Positions 1 to 7,382 of a DNA stretch of 51,319 bases are shown here, in pieces. Below the pieces are notes generated by a model. The model was not told the origin of the DNA. It searched no databases and was given only the letters and a program-made list of their open reading frames with translations. The position numbers and the translations under genes were made by a program. Each line of letters opens with the position of its first letter. Position 1 is the stretch's first letter. The DNA is from Gammaproteobacteria bacterium. GTDB lineage: Bacteria > Pseudomonadota > Gammaproteobacteria > Pseudomonadales > Azotimanducaceae. The stretch covers positions 1 to 51,319 of the forward strand of contig JAPOYV010000042.1 in NCBI GenBank assembly GCA_026706385.1, in the 5' to 3' direction.

Positions 1-174
1 GATGCCGTGGGACTCGCAGCCGCGCAGGTCGCTCGTGATGAGGACGTCGGCACACAACGCGGCATCGTCGTCCGGCATTCCCATGGCCTCGAACAGCGCC
101 TGGGTGCCGCTACGCGCGGTCTGTTCGGAAACCAGAACCTGGTCGGCCTCGGGGACGAGGAAGTGCTTGAGCAT
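1..174 (-). CDS. Ldh family oxidoreductase (malate/L-lactate dehydrogenase type), N-terminal part
   Basis: Only the first 58 codons are in the window; the rest lies beyond its left edge. Reading from an ATG at 174, the peptide begins MLKHFLVPEADQ, continues with LFEAMGMPDDDAALCADVLI and reaches DLRGCESHGI. The DLRG-x-x-SHG stretch is the N-terminal hallmark of the Ldh2/malate-L-lactate dehydrogenase family, NAD(P)-dependent 2-hydroxyacid dehydrogenases with their own fold; the histidine is the expected catalytic residue. The gene diverges from the molybdopterin oxidoreductase, with 123 nt between the two starts. The family call rests on this motif alone, so the substrate cannot be given. Confidence 0.75.
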   Translation of the reverse strand, partial: MLKHFLVPEADQVLVSEQTARSGTQALFEAMGMPDDDAALCADVLITSDLRGCESHGI

Positions 175-297
175 CGAGCGGAGTTCACCGGGCGGACAAG
201 AAAATCGAGCCTATCCAATCGCTTCAGGCATGTCACTTCGCGTTTCAGCGCCGCAGACATCGGCTAAGATCGGTGCTTTCCTCCGTCGGCGCCCTCG

Positions 298-2640
298 ATG
301 CCAAGCCAGCCCGCCACCATCACCAAGTCCGTCGTCTGCCATAGCTGCGACTGCTTCTGCCCCCTCGCCGCCAAGGTAGACACCGCCACCGGGCGGATAA
401 CCAAAGTGACCACGCGCGACCATCCCTTCTTCAAGGACGTGATCTGCATGAAGGGCGCCTACGCGCCGAAGTCCTTCGCGCACCCGGACCGGCTCATGCA
501 GCCGCAGAAACGGATCGGCGAGCGTGGCGAGGGAAGGTGGTCCCCGGTGTCCTGGGACGAAGCCCTGGACGACATCGCCGAACGCCTGCGCGCGGTCATG
601 GACCGCTACGGTCCGAAAGCACTCGCAATCGCCGGGAGCAACGCCAACATCGGGCTCGACAACGGCCTGACCCGCCGCTTCATGAACCTCGTCGGCACCC
701 CGAACTTCATCAGCGGCATCGCCTACTGCATGGGCAACACCGCCGCGGTCAGCCGCATGGTCTACGGCTGGTATCCGCGCGGCGACCTGCTCAACACCCA
801 GTGCATCGTGCTTTTCGGCCACGACCCCAGGCGGCACAGTTGGACCATCGAATACAAGACGATCCGCACCGCGCAGGCGGGCGGCGCCAAGCTCATCGTG
901 CTCGATCCGCGCAAGAGCGAGAACGCCGAGGCCGCCGACATCTGGCTGCCGCTGCGCGCCGGCACCGACGCCGCGATGACCTTCGGCTGGCTGAACGTCA
1001 TCATCGAAGAGGGGCTGTACGACGAAGACTTCGTGCGCGACTGGACGGTCGGCTTCGACGCCTTCGCCGAACGCGTTCGCGAGTATCCCCTCGACCGCGT
1101 GGCCGACATCACCGGCGTCGATGCCGAACTGATCCAGCGCGCAGCACGCATGTACGCCACCGCCAAGCCCGCCGCGATCCCGTGGTCGCCGATCACCGAT
1201 CAGCAGGTTTCGAGCACATCGGCGATCCGGTTGCAGTGCGCCTTGCGGGCGATCACCGGCAACCTCGACATCAAGGGCGGGGAGATGTTCGCGGGCTTCA
1301 ATCCGAGCGTGCGCTCCGACACCGAGGTCGAGATGCACCATCGGCTGCCGCTAGAGCAGCAGGCCAAGCAGCTCGGGGCCGACGAGTTCCCCGTCTTCAC
1401 CTATCGCGGCATGGAACCGCTCGGCGACGCGACCGAACGCGTCTGGGGGCATCGCTACGCCAACCTCGTCGGCGGCTGCTACATGGCCAATCCAGCGGCC
1501 GTGTTCAAGGCCATGGCGGACGGCAAGCCCTATCCCGTGAAGGCGTTCTTCGCGCTCGCCAACAACACGCTGATGTCGTTCGCCAACACCGACCGCATCT
1601 ACAAGGCGCTTCTGAACCAGGACCTGATCGTCGCCTACGAGCACATGCTGACGCCGACGGCACAACTGGCCGATTACGTCCTGCCCGGCGATGCCTGGCT
1701 GGAACGGCCGGGCATGATGGCCGGGATCAGCGACCGGGCCATGGACGCGCCCGGCGAGTGCAAGAGCATCGTCTACTTCTGGTGCGAACTGGCACGGCGC
1801 TTAGGCTTGGGCGACCACTTCCCGTGGCGTACCGAGGAGGAACTCCTCGACTACCGTCTGGAACCGGCGGGGACGACCTGGGCCGAGGTGGTCGCCAAGG
1901 GCTCGCTGCCGAGGGCCGACAACCCGGAGCGCAAGTACGAGAAGGCCGGTTTCGCAACGCCGTCGGGCAAGGTGGAACTGCACTCCTCCGTGCTCGAAGG
2001 TTTCGGCTTCGACGCCCTGCCCTACTACCGGGAGCCGCCGGGGTCCGATGCGCGCTTTCCGCTCAAGATGTTCATTGGGCTCCCCGACGACGAGTACTAC
2101 AGGACCGGCCACCGCCACATCCCGGAGATGCGCAAGCGCGCCCAGGATCCCGCTTTCTACGTCAGCGAAGCGGATCGCGAAGCCTTGGGCCTCCAGGAAG
2201 GCGACTGGGCCCGCGTCGCCACCGCGACCGGCGCCATGGTCGGGCGGGCCTTCGTCCGGACCGGGATGCCTGCCGGCCTGGTACGGGTGCCGCATGGGTG
2301 GTGGAAGCCGGAGTCAAGGCGCGGGTTGCCGCACCTGTCGGGGGCGTGGGCGTTCTCGGATGCGCAGATCACGCCCGACGACGACCCCGACTTCATCGAC
2401 CGCGAGCAGGGGATTCCGCACATGAAAGGCGTGCCGTGCTCTCTTGCGAAGCTGACGGCCACCGAAGTTCAGGAGCTTGAAACGGTCTACGGTGCGACGA
2501 TGCCGATGCCGAACGCACTCGAGAAGCACGCGAAGAAGCGCTCCGCGCGCAATCCCGACTTCATGCACGACGTGGAGTTCGGCGAGGACGTGGAGTTCGA
2601 GGCCGTGGAACTCTCGCTCTACGGACGCAGTTCGGCCTGA
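298..2640 (+). CDS. Molybdopterin-dependent oxidoreductase (DMSO reductase family), single-chain
   Basis: The 780-residue protein has the three expected parts: an N-terminal 4Fe-4S domain, a large molybdopterin-binding domain and a C-terminal dinucleotide-binding beta domain (about 640-750). The cluster ligands are visible as C14-x2-C17-x3-C21 and C50. C144 in AYCMGNT is in a plausible place for the molybdenum ligand, which would make it a Cys-ligated enzyme rather than Sec- or Ser-ligated. There is no twin-arginine signal, so it should act in the cytoplasm. No iron-sulfur or membrane-anchor subunit gene lies beside it, so it probably works alone or with a soluble partner. The substrate cannot be told from sequence. 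No clear Shine-Dalgarno precedes the ATG, but the Fe-S motif begins right after it. Its 3' end faces the PhyH-like gene, 7 nt away. Confidence 0.85.
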   Translation: MPSQPATITKSVVCHSCDCFCPLAAKVDTATGRITKVTTRDHPFFKDVICMKGAYAPKSFAHPDRLMQPQKRIGERGEGRWSPVSWDEALDDIAERLRAVMDRYGPKALAIAGSNANIGLDNGLTRRFMNLVGTPNFISGIAYCMGNTAAVSRMVYGWYPRGDLLNTQCIVLFGHDPRRHSWTIEYKTIRTAQAGGAKLIVLDPRKSENAEAADIWLPLRAGTDAAMTFGWLNVIIEEGLYDEDFVRDWTVGFDAFAERVREYPLDRVADITGVDAELIQRAARMYATAKPAAIPWSPITDQQVSSTSAIRLQCALRAITGNLDIKGGEMFAGFNPSVRSDTEVEMHHRLPLEQQAKQLGADEFPVFTYRGMEPLGDATERVWGHRYANLVGGCYMANPAAVFKAMADGKPYPVKAFFALANNTLMSFANTDRIYKALLNQDLIVAYEHMLTPTAQLADYVLPGDAWLERPGMMAGISDRAMDAPGECKSIVYFWCELARRLGLGDHFPWRTEEELLDYRLEPAGTTWAEVVAKGSLPRADNPERKYEKAGFATPSGKVELHSSVLEGFGFDALPYYREPPGSDARFPLKMFIGLPDDEYYRTGHRHIPEMRKRAQDPAFYVSEADREALGLQEGDWARVATATGAMVGRAFVRTGMPAGLVRVPHGWWKPESRRGLPHLSGAWAFSDAQITPDDDPDFIDREQGIPHMKGVPCSLAKLTATEVQELETVYGATMPMPNALEKHAKKRSARNPDFMHDVEFGEDVEFEAVELSLYGRSSA

Positions 2641-2647
2641 CGGACGT

Positions 2648-3490
2648 TTACGCCGGCCGTGGGGGTATCTCGTGCCCGGTCGGCCGCGGGTGGTTGGCCC
2701 AGTGGCCACTGCCGTCGACGCCCCGGCAAACAACCGAGTGCGCGTTCCAGCCGTTGAAGGCGCGCACGTCGGACGACAGGTAGCGCAGCGCCAGCCCGCA
2801 CCGCCGCGTGTCCGAGTCGTTGGGCTCGGAGCCGTGCAGGATCCAATCGCTGTGCAGCGAGATCTGGCCGGCCTGCAATTCCAGTGACACCGGCGCGTCC
2901 CCGTGCGCGGTCGGGTCGCTCACGGTCTGGTTGAGCACGTTCTTCTCCGTCGGCGCCGAGTCGACGAACGGAACTTGGGCCCGGCGATGCGAGCGCGGGA
3001 TGACACGCATTGCCCCGTTGGCCGGCGTCGAGTCGTCGATGGCGAGCCATATCGACACGACCTTGCTCGGCGACAAGGGCCAGTACGAGGCATCCTGGTG
3101 CCAACTCACGCGCTTGCCGTCGCCCGGCAGCTTGCAGAAGAAGTGGCTGTGTCGGCAGATCACCGTGTCACCCAAGAGATCGCTCGCGAAGGCGACGAGC
3201 CTGGGATGGGTCACCAGGTCCCAGACCACCCGGCACGTCTTGTGCCAATTGGTCATCTCGTAGCTGTCCCAACCGGCGTCCAACGCCCTCGCCAGGAGAT
3301 CGTCGAAGTCCGCACGGATCGCGCCGATCTCGTCGGCGTCGAAGACGTCAAACGGAAACAGGAATCCTTGGGCGTTGTAGCGGTCGATGTCGGCGCGCGT
3401 GAGTACCTTCGGCTCGTCCACGCCAAGCGGGAAGAAGCGAAGGTCCCGATCCAGATCGGGATAGGCGTCTGTTCGCGCGGTCGCTGTCAA
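2648..3490 (-). CDS. Phytanoyl-CoA dioxygenase (PhyH) family Fe(II)/2-oxoglutarate oxygenase
   Basis: A 280-residue protein with the double-stranded beta-helix oxygenase signature: H131-x-D133 in SWHQDASYW, the distal histidine H219 in ILHGSEPN, and R230 downstream as a likely 2-oxoglutarate contact. The family hydroxylates branched fatty acyl-CoAs or small molecules; the substrate here is unknown. The start is taken as TTG, whose last two bases overlap the TGA stop of the upstream peroxiredoxin frame (TTGA), an arrangement typical of translational coupling. No good ATG exists before the conserved region. It therefore looks like the second gene of a two-gene operon with the UGA-containing peroxiredoxin, so oxygenase and peroxide-defence functions would be co-expressed. 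Confidence 0.82.
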   Translation of the reverse strand: MTATARTDAYPDLDRDLRFFPLGVDEPKVLTRADIDRYNAQGFLFPFDVFDADEIGAIRADFDDLLARALDAGWDSYEMTNWHKTCRVVWDLVTHPRLVAFASDLLGDTVICRHSHFFCKLPGDGKRVSWHQDASYWPLSPSKVVSIWLAIDDSTPANGAMRVIPRSHRRAQVPFVDSAPTEKNVLNQTVSDPTAHGDAPVSLELQAGQISLHSDWILHGSEPNDSDTRRCGLALRYLSSDVRAFNGWNAHSVVCRGVDGSGHWANHPRPTGHEIPPRPA

Positions 3491-3945
3491 CCTTGGAGGG
3501 CAGCCAGCCGAGCCAGCGCGTCGTCCGGATCCGGCAACGTCGAGGTGTGCATTTCGCTGTGCCGGACCACACCGTCGGGATCGATGATGAACAGGGTCCG
3601 CATCGCCATGCCCACCTGATCGTTGAAGATGCCCAAGGACTGGGACACCGCCCCATGCGGCCAGAAGTCGCCCAGCAGGGGATGGCGGATCCCGCCCATG
3701 GCGGTCGCCCAGGATTTCAACGAGAACGTGGAGTCGCAGCTCAGGCCGAGGAGCTTGGCGCCAGCATCGTCAAACTGCTTCAACGCACGGTTGAAGGTCG
3801 AGGTCTGGTTGCTTCAGCCGCCGGTGAACGCGAACGGGAAGGAGTGCAGCACGACCCAGTTGCCCTTGAGCTCGTCGAGGGAGATCGACTTGCCGTCGTG
3901 GCTTCTGAGCGTGAACGAAGGAACGGAATCGCCAGCGCCCAGCAT
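3487..3945 (-). CDS. AhpE-like peroxiredoxin, predicted selenoprotein (in-frame UGA at codon 44)
   Basis: From an ATG at 3945, preceded by GAGG six bases upstream, the frame reads MLGAGDSVPSFTLRSHDG, then LHSFPFAFTGG, then UGA (3814-3816), then SNQTSTFNRALKQFDDAGAK, and stays open to 3487, giving 152 residues. Peroxiredoxins carry the peroxidatic residue in P-x-x-x-T-x-x-C; here P37, T41 and the UGA codon at 44 fit that spacing exactly, so the UGA replaces the catalytic cysteine. After it the protein matches AhpE-type enzymes closely: FWPHGAVSQSLGIFNDQ, the arginine in AMRTLFIIDPDG, and a total length like mycobacterial AhpE. A second cysteine, C70, is present. Both sides of the UGA are well conserved and undamaged, which favours selenocysteine over a pseudogene. 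The product would reduce peroxides in the cytoplasm. A point mutation from TGC or TGT cannot be excluded from one sequence. Confidence 0.8.
3778..3796 (-). promoter_or_regulatory. Candidate bacterial SECIS hairpin of the peroxiredoxin mRNA
   Basis: On the minus-strand mRNA, 17 nt after the in-frame UGA, CUUCAAC pairs perfectly with GUUGAAG around the loop CGUGC. A 7-bp stem with a 5-nt apical loop that starts 24 nt after the UGA and has G among its first two bases agrees with the published description of bacterial SECIS elements, the SelB-binding hairpins lying inside the coding region just after the Sec codon. The hairpin is within the open frame and encodes ordinary residues (TFNRALK). Binding by SelB is inferred. 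Confidence 0.6.
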
Positions 3946-3998
3946 GCGAAACCTCGGAATTGGCTATTGATCGCCAACTAGAGTAGCAGATGCGCAGT

Positions 3999-4082
3999 GG
4001 TGCGCGCGGACCGGTAGGTCCGCCGCGTCCACGTCCGCATCCCATTGGCGCGATAGGCATGCGGGCCGGGCGGCCCACGCAC
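3999..4082 (+). repeat. Dispersed palindromic intergenic repeat, copy 1
   Basis: This stretch holds GCGGACC-GGTA-GGTCCGC (4006-4023), a perfect 7-bp stem, and about 30 bp further a second imperfect palindrome built on GGGCC/GGCCC. Nearly the same order of sequence returns, inverted, at 46958-47040. It starts 7 nt beyond the stop codon of the transketolase-like gene. Read in that gene's direction, the order of the two palindromes is the same as in copy 2 relative to its own upstream gene. It resembles a REP-type element or a 3'-end processing/termination structure. It does not appear to code. Confidence 0.6.
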
Positions 4083-4088
4083 CCCCTC

Positions 4089-6632
4089 TTACAGCGCCGC
4101 GAGCGCCTCCCTCTGACGACTAAGACGCGAATCCCGCTCCGCCGCAAAACGCTCGACGCCGGCGCGGACCGACGCCTCGTCGAGGTGCGCCTCGGCGATC
4201 ACGTCCGGTTCCAGGCCGCCCGTCAGCCAGCGGTCGTGCCAATCGGACACCAGCGAATACTCGGTGGTCAGGGGGCCCACGTCGCGCACCGGCCACATGC
4301 GCCGCGTGCCCGTGGTGACGATCATCATGTCCTGCTTCGCTTCGGCCGGAAGCACGCTGTCGCGGTAGGCCTGCGGTTGGCGGTCGAAGAGCTCCTCGCT
4401 GATGGCGGCGACCACCTTGACGTTGATACCTGCGGCTTCGAGGTCCGGCAGCGCGCTCACCAGGTTGACCGTGGAGCTCGACCCTTGCGCGACGACGTAG
4501 CCGTGCCGCGGCTGGTCGGGCGCGAAGTCGCGAATGACGTAGAAGCCCTTGGCGGCGGCCTTGAGGTCGTCGTCGGCGAACGTCGAGCGGTCGGCCACCG
4601 GGAAGTCCGGCCGCGCGACCTCGATGACGATGACGCCCACCAGCGGATCGCGCGCCGCGATTTCCGCAGCGGCGAAGTACCCGGGGGCGACGTCGTTGTA
4701 GTCCCAGAAGTTGAGCACGATCGCCTGGCCGCGCGGGAACAGCTTCCACACCTGCGGCGCGAAGATGCCGAAGTGCGTGCGGGCATCGGCCGCCGTCTCC
4801 GGACCGGAGTGCCCGGCCAGGATGTTGAGGACGCCGAGGCGGAAAGGGCTGTCCTGGTTCTGCTGGCTCCAGACGCGTGCCGGCAGGTACATGAACGGCG
4901 TGAAGGCGCCGTAGCTGCCGGACATCGCCCACACGCCGCTGTGCACGGCCGGGTCGAGCGACGCGCTCTGCCCGACGAGGCCCACGGCCGAGGACGCGTT
5001 GCCGGCTTCCTGGATCGCTGCTTTGAAGCGCGTCCCCGATTGGTTGTCGCGCGGGTCGTAGTGGCCGGTCAACGAACCCTTCTCGACGTTGATCGAACCC
5101 GACAGGTCCGCCGACAGGGTGATGAACCGGTTGTCGGTGACGTGGTTCATCCACTTGACCACTTCGGAGATGGCCCGCCGCGTGCCGGCGACTTCACCCG
5201 GTTCCTTGAAGAGTTCGATACCGACGGTCTGCTCGGTGCCGTCCATGCGCGTGCTGACGGTCTGCGGCAGCACGGGGAGCGCGTCCACCCGCAGCCGGTC
5301 GTCGTGGAACGGATCCTTGCTGTTGTCGACGCGCAGGCTCACGTCGTCGCGGACGCCGTCGCCGATGGCCACCAGTCGGTCGGCGAGCCACGCCCCGAGA
5401 CCGTCCTGGTCGAGAACCGACATGACCACGTCGATGTTGGTCTTGAACTGCCGCAACCGTTCAGCCTCGTCGCCGACGGCACCATCGCGAATGCCCTCGA
5501 AGGTGACGCCGAAGCGGTTCTCGAAGGTCTCGGCCAGGGCGACGAAGTACGGCACGTTCATCTTCATGTCGTACGGGTGGCTGTGGTAGCTCACGACCTG
5601 CTCGCCGAATCCGGGAATGGTCCCGTTCTCGGCGGCCGGCCACCAGCCCTTCACGGTCCGGCCGACCACGATCATGGGCCGCCGGTCGTCCGGATCCCAG
5701 TCCTCCATGGTCTTGAGCACGCCGAGGACCTGGTCGTAGTCGTTGCCGTTGTCGAGCGAGAGCACGTTCCAGCCGTACGACGCCCATTGATCGGCGATCC
5801 GGTACCCGTCCAGCGTGTCGGGCACCACCCCGCCGATCAACGCGTCGTCGATCCCGGCGTTGTTGAACGACAGCATGATGCGCAGCCGCTTGCCGACGCG
5901 CTGGGCAACGGCTTGCGTCTTGAACTCCTGCGAATGCCCGGAGGTCATGGCGAACTCGCCTTCGAGCGCCACGATCTTCGGCGAGTCGCCGGCACCCATG
6001 AAGTCCCAGAAGGCCGCCTTCCCTGCGGCGGTGGCGATGCCGATCCCCGACGGCCCGCCGTTGACGTCGTTGATCAGGTCGGTGGTCTCCGAGTGTCCCG
6101 CGAGCGAGCGGATGCCGCGCAGCCGGGCTTGCGCGAAGAGCGGGTCGTTCGCCAAGCCGTTGTCCTCGAGCAACGACTCCAGGACGCCCGCCCCGCGGCG
6201 AAAACCGAGGCAATCGATGGGCAGCATCGCGATCTCCGGATCGACGTGGAAGCGCGCGTCGCCCGTGGTCGCATGCCGGCGCGCCATGGCCTCGCCCATG
6301 ACCATCCACAGCGCGTAGAGCGTCGGGATGTTGTGGCCGCCCGCGAGCAGGAGCTTGTCGCCGAACGGATGCTTCGGGCGGCGGTAGTCGTAGCTCAGAC
6401 CGCCGTTCTCGGGACCCGCCAGGTGCAAGGCGATGTTGTAGGGCGTATACGCCAACGGCCCGCCGAAGTGACCGGTCTGCTGGTAGTTGCCGAGCAACGT
6501 CAAGGTCATGGCAGTCAAAAAGCCCACGTCCTCGAAGCGTTGGCGGTCGTAGTCGGGAACGTCGACCTGCGTCTCAATGGCTTCGCCGCGCTTGCCGGCG
6601 GTGCGAACTAGGACTGATCCGTTGGCGCCCAT
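4089..6632 (-). CDS. Transketolase-like thiamine-diphosphate enzyme (pyruvate dehydrogenase E1-like)
   Basis: The ATG at 6632 lies ten bases after an AGGAGAG Shine-Dalgarno and gives 847 residues, longer than a normal transketolase (about 660) and near the size of homodimeric PDH E1. The N-terminal third has AGGHNIPTLYALWM and NGGPSGIGIATAAGKA, matching the cofactor-binding part of transketolase. A ThDP motif follows (EGEFAMTSGHSQEF ... SFNNAGID). The middle third is pyrimidine-domain-like (SGSYGAFTPFMYLPARVW). The end is a transketolase C-domain (GINVKVVAAISEELFDRQ). No E2 or E3 gene is nearby, so a classical PDH complex is not supported; the reaction could be a ketol transfer or a phosphoketolase-like step on an unknown substrate. 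The 178-bp gap to the divergent CMD-family gene carries a perfect inverted repeat. Confidence 0.75.
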   Translation of the reverse strand: MGANGSVLVRTAGKRGEAIETQVDVPDYDRQRFEDVGFLTAMTLTLLGNYQQTGHFGGPLAYTPYNIALHLAGPENGGLSYDYRRPKHPFGDKLLLAGGHNIPTLYALWMVMGEAMARRHATTGDARFHVDPEIAMLPIDCLGFRRGAGVLESLLEDNGLANDPLFAQARLRGIRSLAGHSETTDLINDVNGGPSGIGIATAAGKAAFWDFMGAGDSPKIVALEGEFAMTSGHSQEFKTQAVAQRVGKRLRIMLSFNNAGIDDALIGGVVPDTLDGYRIADQWASYGWNVLSLDNGNDYDQVLGVLKTMEDWDPDDRRPMIVVGRTVKGWWPAAENGTIPGFGEQVVSYHSHPYDMKMNVPYFVALAETFENRFGVTFEGIRDGAVGDEAERLRQFKTNIDVVMSVLDQDGLGAWLADRLVAIGDGVRDDVSLRVDNSKDPFHDDRLRVDALPVLPQTVSTRMDGTEQTVGIELFKEPGEVAGTRRAISEVVKWMNHVTDNRFITLSADLSGSINVEKGSLTGHYDPRDNQSGTRFKAAIQEAGNASSAVGLVGQSASLDPAVHSGVWAMSGSYGAFTPFMYLPARVWSQQNQDSPFRLGVLNILAGHSGPETAADARTHFGIFAPQVWKLFPRGQAIVLNFWDYNDVAPGYFAAAEIAARDPLVGVIVIEVARPDFPVADRSTFADDDLKAAAKGFYVIRDFAPDQPRHGYVVAQGSSSTVNLVSALPDLEAAGINVKVVAAISEELFDRQPQAYRDSVLPAEAKQDMMIVTTGTRRMWPVRDVGPLTTEYSLVSDWHDRWLTGGLEPDVIAEAHLDEASVRAGVERFAAERDSRLSRQREALAAL

Positions 6633-6702
6633 GGAATTGCTCTCTCCTAACGACACCGGAGCGAGACGCCTCTCGCCGCGGCACATTCTGCTATGAAGGA
6701 AA

Positions 6703-6721
6703 CGCCGTTGATGCAACGGCG
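6703..6721. promoter_or_regulatory. Perfect inverted repeat, candidate operator between divergent genes
   Basis: CGCCGTTG-ATG-CAACGGCG has 8-bp arms with a 3-bp centre and lies in the 178-bp divergent region between the transketolase-like gene and the CMD-family gene. It is 71 bp upstream of the first gene's start codon and 90 bp upstream of the second's. Length and symmetry fit a dimeric repressor site. A -10-like TATAGT lies further toward the CMD gene (about 6779-6784). No matching regulator gene sits nearby. Confidence 0.45.
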
Positions 6722-6810
6722 GACAAGTCAGCCTACCGCACGGCTGCGTATCTGTCATCCGCGCGGGTACGGACGTTTATAGTACGCGCTCGCCAAATCA
6801 GGAGGCCACG

Positions 6811-7365
6811 ATGCCCCGCCTTGACAAGCCGCGAGTCGACCCGGTCGCCATCGACGACTTCGACGAAGCCCAACGCGAGATCATGAAGCCCTTCGTCGCC
6901 CAGGGGCGGACGTTCAACGTGTTCACGACGATGGTGAACCATCCCGACCTGTTCCGGCGCTGGCTGGTGTTCGCCAACCACATCCTGTTCAAGTCCACGC
7001 TCGGCATGCGCGACCGCGAGATCCTGATCCTGCGCATCGGACACCTCGCCGACTGCGAGTACGAGTGGCGCCAGCACGTGCAGATCGCCCGCGAAGCCGA
7101 CATGACCGACGCGGAGATCGGCGCGGTTCGCGAGGGGGCCGCCGCCTCCTGCTGGTCCGACAACGAACGTGCCCTCATCAACGCCACCGACGAACTCAAG
7201 CACGATACGCACCTTTCGGACGCCGCCTGGGCCGCGCTGGCCGCGCACTACGATACGCGGCAGATCATGGACATCGTGTTCACGGTCGGCCAGTACAACA
7301 TGCTGGCGATGGCCTTGAATTCGCTGGGCGTCCAAGCCGACGAAGGCTTGCCCGAGACGCCGTAA
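6811..7365 (+). CDS. Carboxymuconolactone decarboxylase (AhpD-like) family protein
   Basis: An AGGAGG sequence stands six bases before the ATG. The 184-residue protein is all-helical and carries the family core: GMRDREILILRIGHLADCEYEWRQH, with C82 and H89 spaced as in CMD/AhpD proteins, but only one cysteine rather than the CxxC redox pair of AhpD. It is therefore more likely a gamma-carboxymuconolactone-decarboxylase-type or uncharacterised CMD protein than a peroxidase partner. The gene ends 17 nt before a carboxylesterase on the same strand, so the two probably form an operon. Confidence 0.85.
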   Translation: MPRLDKPRVDPVAIDDFDEAQREIMKPFVAQGRTFNVFTTMVNHPDLFRRWLVFANHILFKSTLGMRDREILILRIGHLADCEYEWRQHVQIAREADMTDAEIGAVREGAAASCWSDNERALINATDELKHDTHLSDAAWAALAAHYDTRQIMDIVFTVGQYNMLAMALNSLGVQADEGLPETP

Positions 7366-7382
7366 ACAAGAAGGAAGAGTAA

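Noticed and set aside
3814-3816. UGA in the peroxiredoxin as an ordinary nonsense mutation
   Set aside because: It cannot be fully excluded, but its exact place at the catalytic residue, the intact frame on both sides and the hairpin at SECIS distance make this less likely.
3990-6611. An 873-codon open frame on the plus strand opposite the transketolase-like gene
   Set aside because: It is the antisense shadow of a high-GC coding gene; its translation is rich in R, H and V with no family motifs, and the minus strand has a clear enzyme with a ribosome site.
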